64,000 bases of DNA from CALAMD01 sp035301345 (GCA_035301345.1 DATGUM010000011.1:1-64000); one strand, 5' to 3'. Positions 8,572 through 18,366 are shown, numbered from the stretch's first letter. Notes: a model not told the origin generated them from the letters alone. Program-made: numbers and translations.

Positions 8572-9468
8572 CTAGTTGTCAGACTTTTTTATTAATTGTT
8601 CTTGCCAAAAACAATTAGCTAATTGAGCAAATTCTTCCATCGATAATGACTCTGCTCGCCTACTACAATCAATCCCTGATTGATCAATCGCTTCTTGCAC
8701 GATGGACTTGTCATAAACACCTTTAAAGTAACTCATTAAATTGTTACGTAATGTTTTCCTTCTATGAGCAAACGTCGCACGAACGAGTTCGAAAAAGTAA
8801 GCTTCATTCTGAACATCAACAGGACGCTCTTCATTTAACGTCAGTTGTAAAATACTCGAATCAACATTCGGCTGAGGATTAAACACAGTTTTTGGAACAT
8901 TCATGACGACTTCTGCTGATGCATAATATTGTGCAGCTAACGAAAGCGACCCGTAACTTTTACTATTTGGCGAAGCTGCAATACGTTCTGCTACTTCTTT
9001 TTGAATCATCACTGTTATTCGCTTAACAGGTAGTTCATCAAGTAACAACTTCATTAAAATAGGTGTCGTAATATAATACGGTAAATTTGCGACAATATGT
9101 ACATCTTCACCTGACGTGAAGTGCTCTGCAATGACTTGATTAATATCTGCTTCTAAAATATCTTCATTAATAATCGCTACGTTATCATAACTAGCTAATG
9201 TATCTTCTAAGACAGGTACGAGTCGCTGATCAATTTCAAATGCTACGACTTTATTTGCTCGTAACGCTAACTGCTCAGTTAACGCTCCGATCCCAGGGCC
9301 TATTTCAATCACATTCGTTCGTTGATCAATGGCTGAATGGTGAACGATATTTTCTAATACATTAACATCTATAATGAAATTTTGCCCTAAACTTTTTTTA
9401 AATGAAAATTTATATTTATTTAATATTTCTTTCGTTCGGTTCGGTGTTGCGATAAATTTTCCACTCAT
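8572..9468 (-). CDS. rsmA: 16S rRNA dimethyladenosine transferase KsgA/RsmA
   Basis: RsmA dimethylates two adjacent adenines (A1518/A1519 in E. coli numbering) near the 3' end of 16S rRNA. The 298-residue product has the SAM-binding motif IEIGPGIGALT near residue 55 and the NLPYYITTPI motif near residue 130; KKSLGQNF in the N-terminus is typical. It directly abuts rnmV (stop and start adjacent), an arrangement shared with B. subtilis. yabG, which lies downstream in B. subtilis, is absent. Confidence 0.96.
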   Translation of the reverse strand: MSGKFIATPNRTKEILNKYKFSFKKSLGQNFIIDVNVLENIVHHSAIDQRTNVIEIGPGIGALTEQLALRANKVVAFEIDQRLVPVLEDTLASYDNVAIINEDILEADINQVIAEHFTSGEDVHIVANLPYYITTPILMKLLLDELPVKRITVMIQKEVAERIAASPNSKSYGSLSLAAQYYASAEVVMNVPKTVFNPQPNVDSSILQLTLNEERPVDVQNEAYFFELVRATFAHRRKTLRNNLMSYFKGVYDKSIVQEAIDQSGIDCSRRAESLSMEEFAQLANCFWQEQLIKKSDN

Positions 9469-10026
9469 TTACTTTCCTCCTCGCAATTGTTCCATTGCTT
9501 CACTTAATTGCTCTTTACTTATTTGGAACATATTAAGCCGCTTCAACAATTGCTTTCCATTCGTTTCGCCGATTCGTAGTAGGTTGCCAAGAGCATCGCG
9601 CTTTTCCTTTGAATGCGCCTGACCGATTAATCCGTAATGAATTAAATCGGCTTTAGTAATCGATGCTTCTTGCACAGCTACGAGTTCGTATACTTTCTCT
9701 AATGCGTGTCTAATCGTTTCCAGCGATGCATGTTCAATCCCAAGATTTTTAATCGTCGATCGATTATCTTTCGCTTCTGCACGTGTTAAAAAGGCGTGCT
9801 TACACCCTGGCACTTCTTTATCAATGATATGTCTAATCCGTTTACCAGGATAGTCGGGATCTGTAAAAATGATAACCCCTCGTTTCTCTTTTGCATGGCG
9901 AATGCGCTCAATCGTTTCCTGATTAATCGCCGAACCATTCGTCTCAATCGTATCACACGTGACGGCTTGTTGGACTTTTACTGTGTCCGATTTCCCTTCA
10001 ACGACGATAACTTCTTTAATTTTCAT
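9469..10026 (-). CDS. rnmV: ribonuclease M5
   Basis: RNase M5 matures 5S rRNA precursors, using L18 as cofactor. The 185-residue product begins MKIKEVIVVEGKSDTVKVQQ and has the Toprim elements VVEGKSD (residues 8-14) and FTDPDYPGKRIR (near residue 55). It ends exactly where rsmA starts. The ribosome site GAAAGAAG is weak. Identification is secure from the Toprim motifs and neighbours. Confidence 0.94.
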   Translation of the reverse strand: MKIKEVIVVEGKSDTVKVQQAVTCDTIETNGSAINQETIERIRHAKEKRGVIIFTDPDYPGKRIRHIIDKEVPGCKHAFLTRAEAKDNRSTIKNLGIEHASLETIRHALEKVYELVAVQEASITKADLIHYGLIGQAHSKEKRDALGNLLRIGETNGKQLLKRLNMFQISKEQLSEAMEQLRGGK

Positions 10027-10088
10027 TCATCATGGCACTTCTTTCTATCGAATAAATTACTTTCATGTAGTTATTATATCAAAAATTG

Positions 10089-10137
10089 GTAAAAAAAATC
10101 GGCTATACTTACCTCTTATTGATAAGTATAACCGATT
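10089..10137 (-). terminator. intrinsic terminator after the 3D-domain gene
   Basis: Long inverted repeat (AATCGG...TATACTTA at 10097-10111 pairing with TAAGTATA...CCGATT ending at 10137) followed by eight T on the minus strand (10091-10098). Confidence 0.85.
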
Positions 10138-10145
10138 ATTGTTTG

Positions 10146-11381
10146 TTAATTTAATACTTTCACACGTACTTGCTTTCTTCCGAAACTTAATGCCGCTTGG
10201 CGATTTGGTACGTGAACGTCTATTCTATTACCTTTAATAGCGCCACCTGTATCTCCTGCAACAGCTTCACCGTATCCTTCAACCCATACACGTGAACCGA
10301 GTGGAATAACACTTGGGTCAACTGCAATGACTTTCATGTTCGGATTAGCTTTTAAGTTAATACCTGTCGCTGTATATCCTGAACATCCACTACAATCAGC
10401 TGTATATGCTGATGCTTGCATAACCATCTCTTTACCACCTGATGGTTTCGACGATGATGATGACGATGATGAAGATCCTTTATTTGAAGAACTTCCTAAT
10501 GTTTGTAAGTTCGACGGAGCTTCTTTCGTTCCAACAGCTACTACTTTATTTTTTGATTCCTTTTTAACTGTTTCATTTAAAACTTTACGATCGACTTCTT
10601 TACCATTTTCATAAATGATTTCATATTCTTTCTCAACTAAGCCTTCTTTTCCATCTGTGACAACTTTTTCTTTACCTTTTTCTAACGAGTTGTCTTCTTT
10701 TTTATCGACAGAAAATGCCACTGATTCTTCAACAACATCTTTCTTCTTCTCAACACGCGTAATCGCTACTGTCGTTTCTTCTTCGATATCTTTATCAAGT
10801 GCTGGCTTAACTTTATCATCTTTGTTTAGTTCAACGTCATGATCTGCTAATAAACTTTCTACAGAACTTCCCGTCGTCCAAACTTTTTCTTCATCTTCTT
10901 TACCGTCAGCAATTGTTACTTCAAATGCTTTAACGATGTCTAACTCTAATCCATGTTCAATTTCTTGATCTAAATCTTGTGACACCTCATCATGATCCGT
11001 CACTTCAATTGATTCTTCTTCTAAAAATTCATCCAACGTAAATGCCGTCGTATGGAATGTTTCTTCGTCTTCATCAATTGTTACATGTATTGTTTTTGCT
11101 TCCTTATATTCTATATTCATGCCGTCTTCAATAGAGTCTCCAAGATCTGCTGATAAATGATCATGCTCTCCTACATCAACGTCTAATTCGCTTAGCAATT
11201 CTTCAACTGTATTTGAATGAGTTCTCACTGTTTGTTCTTCGCCATCTTGTGCAAAAACGACTGTCGCTTTCGTCACTTCTAAAAATACAATAGCTGCAAA
11301 GACAATCAGTGCTAAACCTCCAATACATGAAATGATTAACTTCTTTTTCGAAGTTAAATTTGCTTTACTCGTTACATTCAT
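10146..11381 (-). CDS. 3D/G5/DUF348 domain cell-wall protein (YabE-like)
   Basis: This 411-residue protein has a short cytoplasmic N-terminus, one membrane anchor or uncleaved signal (about residues 14-36), three DUF348 (YabE-like) repeats (about 42-200), a G5 domain (about 205-280), a Ser-rich linker and a C-terminal 3D domain with the conserved Asp residues (AVDPSVIPLG, AGDTGGAIKGNRIDV). The 3D domain resembles lytic transglycosylase MltA/Rpf-type folds, so it is probably a peptidoglycan-remodelling enzyme like YabE/YocH. The ATG at 11381 has GGAGG 9 bases upstream. It sits between rnmV and tatD as yabE does in B. subtilis. The extracellular part is strongly acidic. Confidence 0.88.
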   Translation of the reverse strand: MNVTSKANLTSKKKLIISCIGGLALIVFAAIVFLEVTKATVVFAQDGEEQTVRTHSNTVEELLSELDVDVGEHDHLSADLGDSIEDGMNIEYKEAKTIHVTIDEDEETFHTTAFTLDEFLEEESIEVTDHDEVSQDLDQEIEHGLELDIVKAFEVTIADGKEDEEKVWTTGSSVESLLADHDVELNKDDKVKPALDKDIEEETTVAITRVEKKKDVVEESVAFSVDKKEDNSLEKGKEKVVTDGKEGLVEKEYEIIYENGKEVDRKVLNETVKKESKNKVVAVGTKEAPSNLQTLGSSSNKGSSSSSSSSSKPSGGKEMVMQASAYTADCSGCSGYTATGINLKANPNMKVIAVDPSVIPLGSRVWVEGYGEAVAGDTGGAIKGNRIDVHVPNRQAALSFGRKQVRVKVLN

Positions 11382-11409
11382 TACATATAGCCTCCTCATA
11401 TCGTATCCG

Positions 11410-11438
11410 ATTATATTAAGAGGCATATGTAAAGTCAA
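11410..11438 (-). promoter_or_regulatory. sigma-A type promoter of the 3D-domain gene
   Basis: On the minus strand TTGACT (11433-11438), a 17-base spacer and TATAAT (11410-11415), leaving a leader of only about 25 bases, too short for a riboswitch. Confidence 0.7.
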
Positions 11439-11561
11439 AGTTATTACGGTTACGTTGTGTTTACAACTTAATGACATATGTTACGTTACGATTACAATAA
11501 ACTAATAATGTTGATGCAACAGTAGTTACAGACGTTTTTTAAATATTTTTTTGTAATAAAG

Positions 11562-11603
11562 AACGCCCTTTTTTCGTCTATTATTTCACGAAAATAGGGC
11601 GTT
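11562..11603 (-). terminator. intrinsic terminator after tatD
   Basis: Arms AACGCCCT and AGGGCGTT (11562-11569, 11596-11603), extendable inward by an imperfect ATTTTCGT/ACGAAAA pairing, followed by a CTTTATT tract on the minus strand. Confidence 0.6.
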
Positions 11604-11613
11604 TTATATTTAT

Positions 11614-12381
11614 TTACGCAAGACGAAACAATCGTTTTCCGTTGTTCATCGTTTGCTCACAAACATCTTCATAAGACATTTCACGTAAACGAGCAATTTC
11701 TTCTGCTACTAGTTTTACGTAAGCTGGCTCATTTCGCTTTCCGCGATATGGATGAGGTGCTAAGAAAGGTGCATCCGTTTCAATCACTAACTTATCTATC
11801 GGGACTTGCTTAGCTACTTCTTTCGGTAATGGTGCATTTTTAAACGTTACTGGGCCACCTAACCCAATATAAAAGTTCATATCTAAAAATGCTTGCACGT
11901 ACTCAACAGAATCATTATAACAGTGCATAACACCACCAACTTCTTGCGCATTTTCTTCTTGTAAAATACGCATAATATCTTCCGTCGCTTTACGGTTATG
12001 AATAACTATCGGCATATCGAGCTTTTTTGCTAGACGAATTTGCTTGCGAAAAACGTCCATTTGGACTTCTGGCGGTGACTTATCCCAGTGGTAATCCAAC
12101 CCCATTTCGCCTAAAGCAACAACTTTCGGATGGGCAGACAACTCCTCAATCCAAGCAAGCTCTTTCTCCGTGCAGTCTATCGCATCGACCGGGTGCCAAC
12201 CGACTGTCGCATAAATATGCTCGTGTTCTTCAGCAATCTCTATGGCTAAAGGGATCGTTTCGTGATCAAATCCGACGACGACCATTTGATTGACCCCTTC
12301 TACTGTAGCACGTGCAATTACTTCATCGCGATCATCTTTATATTGACGCGCATTTAAATGGACATGTGTATCAAATAACAA
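11614..12381 (-). CDS. TatD family hydrolase (YabD)
   Basis: Metal-dependent TIM-barrel deoxyribonuclease-like hydrolase. Metal ligands are visible: DTHVHL near the N-terminus, GEMGLDYHW near residue 92, VIHNR near 127, MHCY near 153 and ETDAPFLAPHP near 204. I chose the TTG at 12381, giving 255 residues and the canonical LFDTHVHL start behind GAGGG; the ATG at 12396 overlaps that ribosome site. It follows metG closely. The exact substrate of YabD-type proteins is uncertain. Confidence 0.92.
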   Translation of the reverse strand: MLFDTHVHLNARQYKDDRDEVIARATVEGVNQMVVVGFDHETIPLAIEIAEEHEHIYATVGWHPVDAIDCTEKELAWIEELSAHPKVVALGEMGLDYHWDKSPPEVQMDVFRKQIRLAKKLDMPIVIHNRKATEDIMRILQEENAQEVGGVMHCYNDSVEYVQAFLDMNFYIGLGGPVTFKNAPLPKEVAKQVPIDKLVIETDAPFLAPHPYRGKRNEPAYVKLVAEEIARLREMSYEDVCEQTMNNGKRLFRLA

Positions 12382-12411
12382 TTGAAAAACCCTCATTTCT
12401 TTCGCTGTTAT

Positions 12412-14358
12412 TTATTTAACAACTGAACCGTTCGGCAATGACTGATCAACAGCTGCTAGTGATAAATTGCCGTCCTCATCTTCACCAGATAAAATCATTC
12501 CGTTCGACATTTCACCACGTAACTTCACTGGCTTTAAGTTCGCTACACAAATCACTTTTCTGCCGACTAATTCTTCTGGCGCATAGTATTCAGCAATACC
12601 TGAAATGACTTGGCGACGCTCCGCCCCGAAGTCTAACTGTAACTTTAATAATTTATCTGCATTTTCCATTTTCTCAGCTTCAACGACTTCTGCAACACGT
12701 AAATCAATACTTTCAAACGTACTAAAGTCAATCGCTTCTTTCACTTCAAGCCCTTCTTCCTCTTCTTGAGCAGGTCCTTGCATGAAGCCTTTTATTTTTT
12801 CCGTCTCTTCTTCAACGTCTAAACGTGGGAAAATCGGATCGCCTTTTTGAATCTTCGTTCCTGCCTGAACATTGTCGTGTGTCAGTAAGCTATCCCAAGC
12901 GTGTAATGATTCATCAGCAATGCCTAACTGCTCCCAAATTTTACCCGGAGCTTCTGTTAAGAATGGTTGTAACATAATCGCTGTCATACGCAACGATTCA
13001 ACGAGATGTGCCATCACATTACCTAAACGCGCCTTTTGTGCATCGTCTTTTGCTAATACCCAAGGCTCTGTCTCATCAATATATTTATTCGTTCGGCTAA
13101 TTAATTGCCAAATAGATGATAAAGCAACAGAAAACTGCATATGATCCATCGCTTCTTCTACTTGTTTGACTGTGTCGTTCATTTGCTTTTCTAAACTTTC
13201 TTCAAAAGATGTTTCTTTCGCCACATACGCTTGAACATCACCAGCAAAGTAACGATCAACCATTGCAACTGTACGGTTTAATAAGTTACCGAGATCATTT
13301 GCCAAGTCATAGTTCGTTCGTTCAACGAATCCTTCAGGCGTAAATACACCGTCAGAACCGAACGGAACTTCTCGTAATAAGTAGTAACGTAATGCGTCTA
13401 ATCCGTAATGTTCAATTAAAACGACTGGATCAATCACATTTCCTTTTGACTTTGACATTTTTCCGTCTTTCATTAAAATCCATCCGTGCGCAAATACTTG
13501 CTTCGGAAGCGGTACATCTAACGCCATTAATATAATTGGCCAATAAATCGTATGGAAACGAACAATTTCTTTTGCCATTAAATGGACGTCTGCCGGCCAA
13601 TACTTTTTAAAGTCCCCATCATCATCTGTATCGTATCCGAGTGCTGTAATATAGTTTGTCAAAGCATCAATCCATACGTACACGACATGCTTCGGATCTT
13701 CAACGACCGGAATTCCCCAATCAAATGTCATGCGTGAAACGGCTAAATCTTCAAGGCCAGGCTCTAAAAAGTTACTGAGCATTTCATTCATACGACTCTC
13801 TGGCTGGATGAAGTGTGGATGTTCTTTATAATATGCAATTAAACGATCAGCATATTTGCTCATTCGGAAAAAGTATGACTCTTCTTTCACTTTCTCTACC
13901 GCGCGATGACAATCTGGACACTTACCATCGACTAACTGTGTTTCCGTGAAAAATGACTCACACGGTGTACAGTACCAACCTTCATATTGGTCTAAATAAA
14001 TATCCCCTTGCTCTAATAAACGCGAGAATATTTTTTGTACGACTTTCGTATGGCGCTTTTCTGTCGTACGAATAAAATCATCATTCGTAATTTTTAGCTT
14101 TTTCCATAAGTCTTGAATACTTGCAACGATTTCATCAACATAAGCTTGTGGCGACTTTCCTGCCTCTTCAGCTGCTTGTTGAATCTTTTGACCGTGCTCA
14201 TCCGTTCCTGTTAAATAATGCACGTCATACCCACGTAAACGCTTATAACGCGCCATTGCGTCACCCGCAACTGTTGAATATGCATGACCGATGTGTAAAT
14301 GACCACTCGGATAATAAATTGGTGTCGTTAAATAAAACGTTTTTTGATCTTTTGACAT
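12412..14358 (-). CDS. metG: methionyl-tRNA synthetase
   Basis: Charges tRNA-Met. The 648-residue product has HIGH (LHIGHAYS, near residue 21), a zinc knuckle with two CxxC pairs (CTPC and CPDC, near 126-146), KMSKSKGN near 300 and a C-terminal EMAP/Arc1p-type tRNA-binding domain (from about residue 545). The ATG at 14358 follows AAGGAG; upstream extension to 14394 is not supported. abrB, which precedes metS in B. subtilis, is absent here. Confidence 0.96.
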   Translation of the reverse strand: MSKDQKTFYLTTPIYYPSGHLHIGHAYSTVAGDAMARYKRLRGYDVHYLTGTDEHGQKIQQAAEEAGKSPQAYVDEIVASIQDLWKKLKITNDDFIRTTEKRHTKVVQKIFSRLLEQGDIYLDQYEGWYCTPCESFFTETQLVDGKCPDCHRAVEKVKEESYFFRMSKYADRLIAYYKEHPHFIQPESRMNEMLSNFLEPGLEDLAVSRMTFDWGIPVVEDPKHVVYVWIDALTNYITALGYDTDDDGDFKKYWPADVHLMAKEIVRFHTIYWPIILMALDVPLPKQVFAHGWILMKDGKMSKSKGNVIDPVVLIEHYGLDALRYYLLREVPFGSDGVFTPEGFVERTNYDLANDLGNLLNRTVAMVDRYFAGDVQAYVAKETSFEESLEKQMNDTVKQVEEAMDHMQFSVALSSIWQLISRTNKYIDETEPWVLAKDDAQKARLGNVMAHLVESLRMTAIMLQPFLTEAPGKIWEQLGIADESLHAWDSLLTHDNVQAGTKIQKGDPIFPRLDVEEETEKIKGFMQGPAQEEEEGLEVKEAIDFSTFESIDLRVAEVVEAEKMENADKLLKLQLDFGAERRQVISGIAEYYAPEELVGRKVICVANLKPVKLRGEMSNGMILSGEDEDGNLSLAAVDQSLPNGSVVK

Positions 14359-14442
14359 GAACCATATCTCCTTTGCCGAAGTACAAACTATCATCCATTG
14401 TACTTTTATTTTTTATTTTTTTCCATTAAATATCCGTAGCGA

Positions 14443-15315
14443 TTATGCATCCACGTGATACGCTTGATAAATATCTCGACGACTCATCTGCCGCTCACTC
14501 GCAACACGTTTAATCGCCTCTTTACTACGAATGTTTTCATTCGTGACATAATGATCAACGTGTTCAACAATCGACAAATGACTCCACCACAATTCCTCAT
14601 GGCTCTCCGCCGCTTGACATCCTTCACAAACAATAACAAATTCGCCTTTAACAGTTCCTGTGTCTAGCCACTTTTGTACGTCTGAAAACGTTCCGCGTAT
14701 ATGTTCTTCGTATCGCTTCGTTAATTCGCGCGCAATGGAAACTTGCCTTTCTCCAAAAACACTTTTCATCTGCTCAATCGTTTGCTTCAATCGATGCGGC
14801 GACTCATAAATAATTAACGTTGCCCGCATCGTTGCTAGTCGCTCTAGCTCTTCCGTTTTTGCTTTTTTCTTTCGAGGTAAAAAGCCGTAAAACAAAAATT
14901 CCTCTGCTGGCAAACCTGACGAAACGAGCGCACATAACGCCGCATTAGCCCCTGGTAACGGAATGACAGCTAAGTTTTCCGCGATTGCTTGCTTGACGAG
15001 GTCATGACCTGGATCCGAAATAACCGGCATTCCCGCGTCACTAACAATCGCAATCGACTCTCCGTCACGAACGTACTGCAACAATTGCTCAATGCGCGAT
15101 TCCTCACTATGTTCATGATAGCTTAGTAACCGGGTTGATATGTCAAAATGGTTAAGCAACTTTTTCGTCAATCGTGTATCTTCTGCACCAATGATGGCAA
15201 CATTTTTTAAAGTCGTTAACGCACGGAAAGTAATATCTTCTAAGTTCCCGATGGGCGTCGGCACGATATATATGGCTGCTCCTTCTGTTTGTTCAAAGCT
15301 TTTTTGAATGTTCAT
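14443..15315 (-). CDS. rsmI: 16S rRNA 2'-O-ribose C1402 methyltransferase RsmI
   Basis: Tetrapyrrole-methylase fold enzyme that 2'-O-methylates C1402 of 16S rRNA. The 290-residue product has IVPTPIGNLEDITFRA (about residue 20), GAEDTR (near 44) and the SDAGMPVISDPG loop (near 95). ATG at 15315; a TTG codon lies directly before it. The GIY-YIG gene yazA that separates it from yabB in B. subtilis is missing. It is probably co-transcribed with the upstream methyltransferase. Confidence 0.95.
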   Translation of the reverse strand: MNIQKSFEQTEGAAIYIVPTPIGNLEDITFRALTTLKNVAIIGAEDTRLTKKLLNHFDISTRLLSYHEHSEESRIEQLLQYVRDGESIAIVSDAGMPVISDPGHDLVKQAIAENLAVIPLPGANAALCALVSSGLPAEEFLFYGFLPRKKKAKTEELERLATMRATLIIYESPHRLKQTIEQMKSVFGERQVSIARELTKRYEEHIRGTFSDVQKWLDTGTVKGEFVIVCEGCQAAESHEELWWSHLSIVEHVDHYVTNENIRSKEAIKRVASERQMSRRDIYQAYHVDA

Positions 15316-15340
15316 CAAGAAACACTTCTTTCAATCACTT

Positions 15341-16081
15341 TTATTTATAAATAATTTCTTTCGCTCGTTCTGTGTATGTATCATCTTCATTATAAATGTA
15401 AATCGGCGGTAATACTTTTAAATCAGCCTTCCCGTCACGCACCCCTTCAATCAAAATCATATTCGCATCCCGACCTTCTTTCGGGTGCACGAACTGAAGG
15501 CGTTTCGGCTCAATATTGTACATTCTAAAAAGTGTAAGTAAATCAACGAGACGACCCGGTCGATGAACAATAGCAACTTTTCCACCAGGTCTTACGTGTA
15601 ACTTACAAGCTTTTACAACGTCTTCTAACGTACAGAGCACTTCGTGACGAGCAATCGTCAAATAATCATTTTTATTATGTTCACTTTCAGCTGGCGTATT
15701 AAAGTATGGCGGATTACACGTAATGACGTCAAATCGACTATGACCAAAAACATGTTGCATGTCTTTTAAGTCTCCATGAATAATCTCAATCTGTGTTGAT
15801 AATTCATTATATGAAACGCTTCGCTCCGCCATATTCGCTAATCGTTCCTGTATTTCTACACCTGTTATTTGCGCATTCGTTCGTCGTGATAAAAGGAGAG
15901 GAATAACGCCATTTCCTGAACACAAATCTAAAATATCACCTTTTTTTATCGGTACGTGAACAAAATGAGCTAACAAAAGCGCATCAAGAGAAAAAGAAAA
16001 AACGGTCGGACTTTGAATGATTTTCATTCGCTCATCCGTCACTAAGTAATCAAAACGCTCATCCTCATATAACTGCACCAT
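15341..16081 (-). CDS. TrmN6-like SAM-dependent methyltransferase (YabB)
   Basis: A 246-residue Rossmann-fold methyltransferase with the SAM motif LDLCSGNGVIPLLL (near residue 50) and the N6-adenine/glutamine-type catalytic motif NPPYF (near residue 121). It belongs to the tRNA1(Val) adenine-37-N6 methyltransferase family by length and motifs; the tRNA substrate in Bacillales is inferred from the family. ATG at 16081 follows AAAGGGAA closely. Confidence 0.85.
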   Translation of the reverse strand: MVQLYEDERFDYLVTDERMKIIQSPTVFSFSLDALLLAHFVHVPIKKGDILDLCSGNGVIPLLLSRRTNAQITGVEIQERLANMAERSVSYNELSTQIEIIHGDLKDMQHVFGHSRFDVITCNPPYFNTPAESEHNKNDYLTIARHEVLCTLEDVVKACKLHVRPGGKVAIVHRPGRLVDLLTLFRMYNIEPKRLQFVHPKEGRDANMILIEGVRDGKADLKVLPPIYIYNEDDTYTERAKEIIYK

Positions 16082-16115
16082 TTCCCTTTAACTCCTTCTC
16101 TATATACTTGAAGAA

Positions 16116-16159
16116 AGCTGCCGTCCATCTAGCACATTTGACTAGATGAACGAGCAGCT
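16116..16159 (-). terminator. hairpin between yabA and the TrmN6-like gene, possible terminator
   Basis: Long imperfect inverted repeat (AGCTGC at 16116-16121 with GCAGCT at 16154-16159, and CATCTAG with CTAGATG inside) followed by TTTCTT on the minus strand. The tail is short, so it may be only a partial terminator. Confidence 0.5.
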
Positions 16160-16170
16160 ATTTAACAATC

Positions 16171-16527
16171 CTACTTTGTTTTATTTAAGAATAGCAAACA
16201 AAATAAACAGTCTTCATCTTCTCGCGGACTTCCGAAATGAACGTTACAAATATGGAAGCCTTCTTCATATAACCGAGCTAAGTTGTCGTATCCTTCACCA
16301 GGTATATCTCGCGTTTTATCTGTTACTTGTTCTTCATCATCAGTCGATCCATCTTCATTCGTTTCCGCATCTAAACGATTACGCAAATGACGATTTTCAC
16401 TCGTCAGCCGATGATTTTCTTCTAGTAAACTTCCGAGACGATTTTTTAAATCTCCTAGTTGCTCATACAACCCACCAATTTGCTCAGCCATATCAGACAC
16501 TTGTTCTAAAATTTTTTTCTTGCCCAC
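16171..16527 (-). CDS. yabA: replication initiation control protein YabA
   Basis: YabA binds DnaA and DnaN and restrains replication initiation. The 118-residue product has an N-terminal leucine-zipper coiled coil (about 1-65), an acidic linker and a C-terminal zinc-binding domain with HICNVHFG and CLFC. It sits between ricT and yabB as in B. subtilis. Its target origin and dnaA are in this same window. Confidence 0.93.
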   Translation of the reverse strand: MGKKKILEQVSDMAEQIGGLYEQLGDLKNRLGSLLEENHRLTSENRHLRNRLDAETNEDGSTDDEEQVTDKTRDIPGEGYDNLARLYEEGFHICNVHFGSPREDEDCLFCLLFLNKTK

Positions 16528-16542
16528 GCCTCATACACCCCA

Positions 16543-17370
16543 CTATTCTGTGGCCTGCGCTTGTAAAAGTCCTTGGTCTAATAACTCATCCACTGTGTAC
16601 TCTACTACATGTTCACTTTCTTTTAACTCGACTTTAATTAATCTTTCTAAAATATTTAATCCGACAACTTTTCCTTTACCTTCTGTCGTATCAATGAACT
16701 GCCCAATATCTGGTAAAGATTTCTTCGCATCTTCATACTCGTCATTTTCATACTTTAAGCAGCACATTAAACGGCCACAAAGTCCTGAAATTTTTGCTGG
16801 GTTCAATGATAAATTTTGATCTTTTGCCATTTTTATCGACACAGGTTCAAAATCACCTAAAAATGTTGAACAGCAAAGCATACGACCACAAGGGCCAATA
16901 CCACCTAGCATTTTCGCTTCATCTCTCACACCAATTTGTCGTAATTCAATACGCGTTTTAAAAATGGAAGCGAGATCCTTTACTAGATTTCTAAAATCAA
17001 TCCGACCGTCAGCTGTAAAGTAAAAAATAACTTTATTTCGGTCTAATGTATAATCAACGTCGACAAGATTCATTTCGAGCTCATGCTCTGTAATTTTTTC
17101 CGACGCTATATCAAATGCCTTTTCCGCTTGTTCTTCGTTACTCAGAACTCTTTCTTTATCTTCTTCTGCCGCTACACGAATCACTTTCTTTAAAGGTAAA
17201 ATGACATCTTCCTCATCAACTTTCTTATGAGGAATAACGACTTGTCCAAATTCCACACCTCTGACCGTTTCTACGACGACGTAACTATCAAGCGTTACTT
17301 TATGATCAGCAGGATCAAAATAATATATTTTTCCTGCTTTCTTAAATCGAACTCCTATCACTTCTATCAT
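16543..17370 (-). CDS. ricT: PSP1 domain protein RicT (YaaT)
   Basis: RicT is part of the RicAFT (YlbF-YmcA-YaaT) complex that influences RNase Y-dependent mRNA processing and, in B. subtilis, sporulation and biofilm formation. The 275-residue product has a PSP1 C-terminal domain and the Cys-rich segment GPCGRMLCCSTF and GLCGRLMCCLKYE (near residues 155-205), which coordinates Fe-S clusters in the complex. It overlaps nothing but is 6 bases from holB, suggesting co-transcription. Confidence 0.93.
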   Translation of the reverse strand: MIEVIGVRFKKAGKIYYFDPADHKVTLDSYVVVETVRGVEFGQVVIPHKKVDEEDVILPLKKVIRVAAEEDKERVLSNEEQAEKAFDIASEKITEHELEMNLVDVDYTLDRNKVIFYFTADGRIDFRNLVKDLASIFKTRIELRQIGVRDEAKMLGGIGPCGRMLCCSTFLGDFEPVSIKMAKDQNLSLNPAKISGLCGRLMCCLKYENDEYEDAKKSLPDIGQFIDTTEGKGKVVGLNILERLIKVELKESEHVVEYTVDELLDQGLLQAQATE

Positions 17371-17376
17371 TCATTT

Positions 17377-18366
17377 TCACCTCTGTATATGAAGTGTTAA
17401 CTGCTCCATCACTAATGTCGCGTGTACATGTTGCCGTATTTTCTGCTTTGCGCGTATAATACTTTGCAAAATAGCTAACAAGCGCTCATTTGAGTAAGCT
17501 AATACAGCTCTATTTAAACGTTCATCTTGTTCATCTAACACGACGAGTGATGATTGTTTATTTATTTGTGTATATAACACATCTTTAAAATGTAACAACA
17601 ATAAATCAAGCCCTAGTGCATGTTCATCACGGCTTTTAAAATGTGTGAGCCATTGTTGATGCATAGTAATATATACATCTGAATCATTATTTAAGAACTT
17701 ATCAAACAATTGTAACACTATCTTTCGCGCTTTTACAAACCACTCGTCTTCGCTCCACGTAATTGCTTCATCAATATTGTTCGTAAGCGCACTCGTCACT
17801 TTTGCCATTTTCTCATTTAAACCAGCCTCTATCAACTGATGTCTCAATTGATTTTGGGGTAATGGTTGTAAGTCAATGACTTGGCAACGTGAGCGAATCG
17901 TCGAGATAATTGCTCGGCTATTTTCTGTTAATAAAATAGCTGTCGTCTGCTTGCTCGGTTCTTCTAAAAATTTTAAAATTCGGTTAGATGCATTCACCGT
18001 TAATGTCTCCGCACCTTTTATAATATAAACTTTTTTATTCGATTCTAGCCCTGAATAAATAAATTCTTTCTGTAACTCATCAATTTGTTGCTTTTTTATA
18101 GACAATCCATCTGGCTCAATCCAGTGTACGTCAGGATGGTTACGTGACTCAATCCGACGACAATTCATGCAATCATTACACGGGTCGGCACTAACTGCTC
18201 GTTCACAAAACAAACGCGCGGCAAGCAATTGAGCAATTGCTTCTTTTCCGACACCTTTTTGACCTTGAATAAGATAAGCATGTGATATTCTTTGTCTATC
18301 GATACTTCGGCTAATCATTTGGCTCGCTAACGGTTGAATCGTCGCTACCTGATCCCATGTATTCAT
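17377..18366 (-). CDS. holB: DNA polymerase III subunit delta'
   Basis: Clamp-loader subunit. The 329-residue product has a Walker A-like GQKGVGKEA (near residue 34), a zinc module with three Cys near CNDCMNC (about 62), LEEPS and the SRC motif (RSRCQ, near 160). Its order tmk-yaaQ-yaaR-holB-ricT-yabA is conserved with B. subtilis. Confidence 0.93.
   Translation of the reverse strand: MNTWDQVATIQPLASQMISRSIDRQRISHAYLIQGQKGVGKEAIAQLLAARLFCERAVSADPCNDCMNCRRIESRNHPDVHWIEPDGLSIKKQQIDELQKEFIYSGLESNKKVYIIKGAETLTVNASNRILKFLEEPSKQTTAILLTENSRAIISTIRSRCQVIDLQPLPQNQLRHQLIEAGLNEKMAKVTSALTNNIDEAITWSEDEWFVKARKIVLQLFDKFLNNDSDVYITMHQQWLTHFKSRDEHALGLDLLLLHFKDVLYTQINKQSSLVVLDEQDERLNRAVLAYSNERLLAILQSIIRAKQKIRQHVHATLVMEQLTLHIQR

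Noticed and set aside
10327..10842. Plus-strand open frames opposite the 3D/G5 gene, rich in Asp or Ser
   Set aside because: They are antisense shadows of the Ser-rich linker and acidic repeats; no ribosome site or independent family match.
16146..16637. 163-codon plus-strand frame opposite yabA and the end of ricT
   Set aside because: Antisense to well-identified genes; composition (His/Leu/Tyr-rich) typical of shadow frames.
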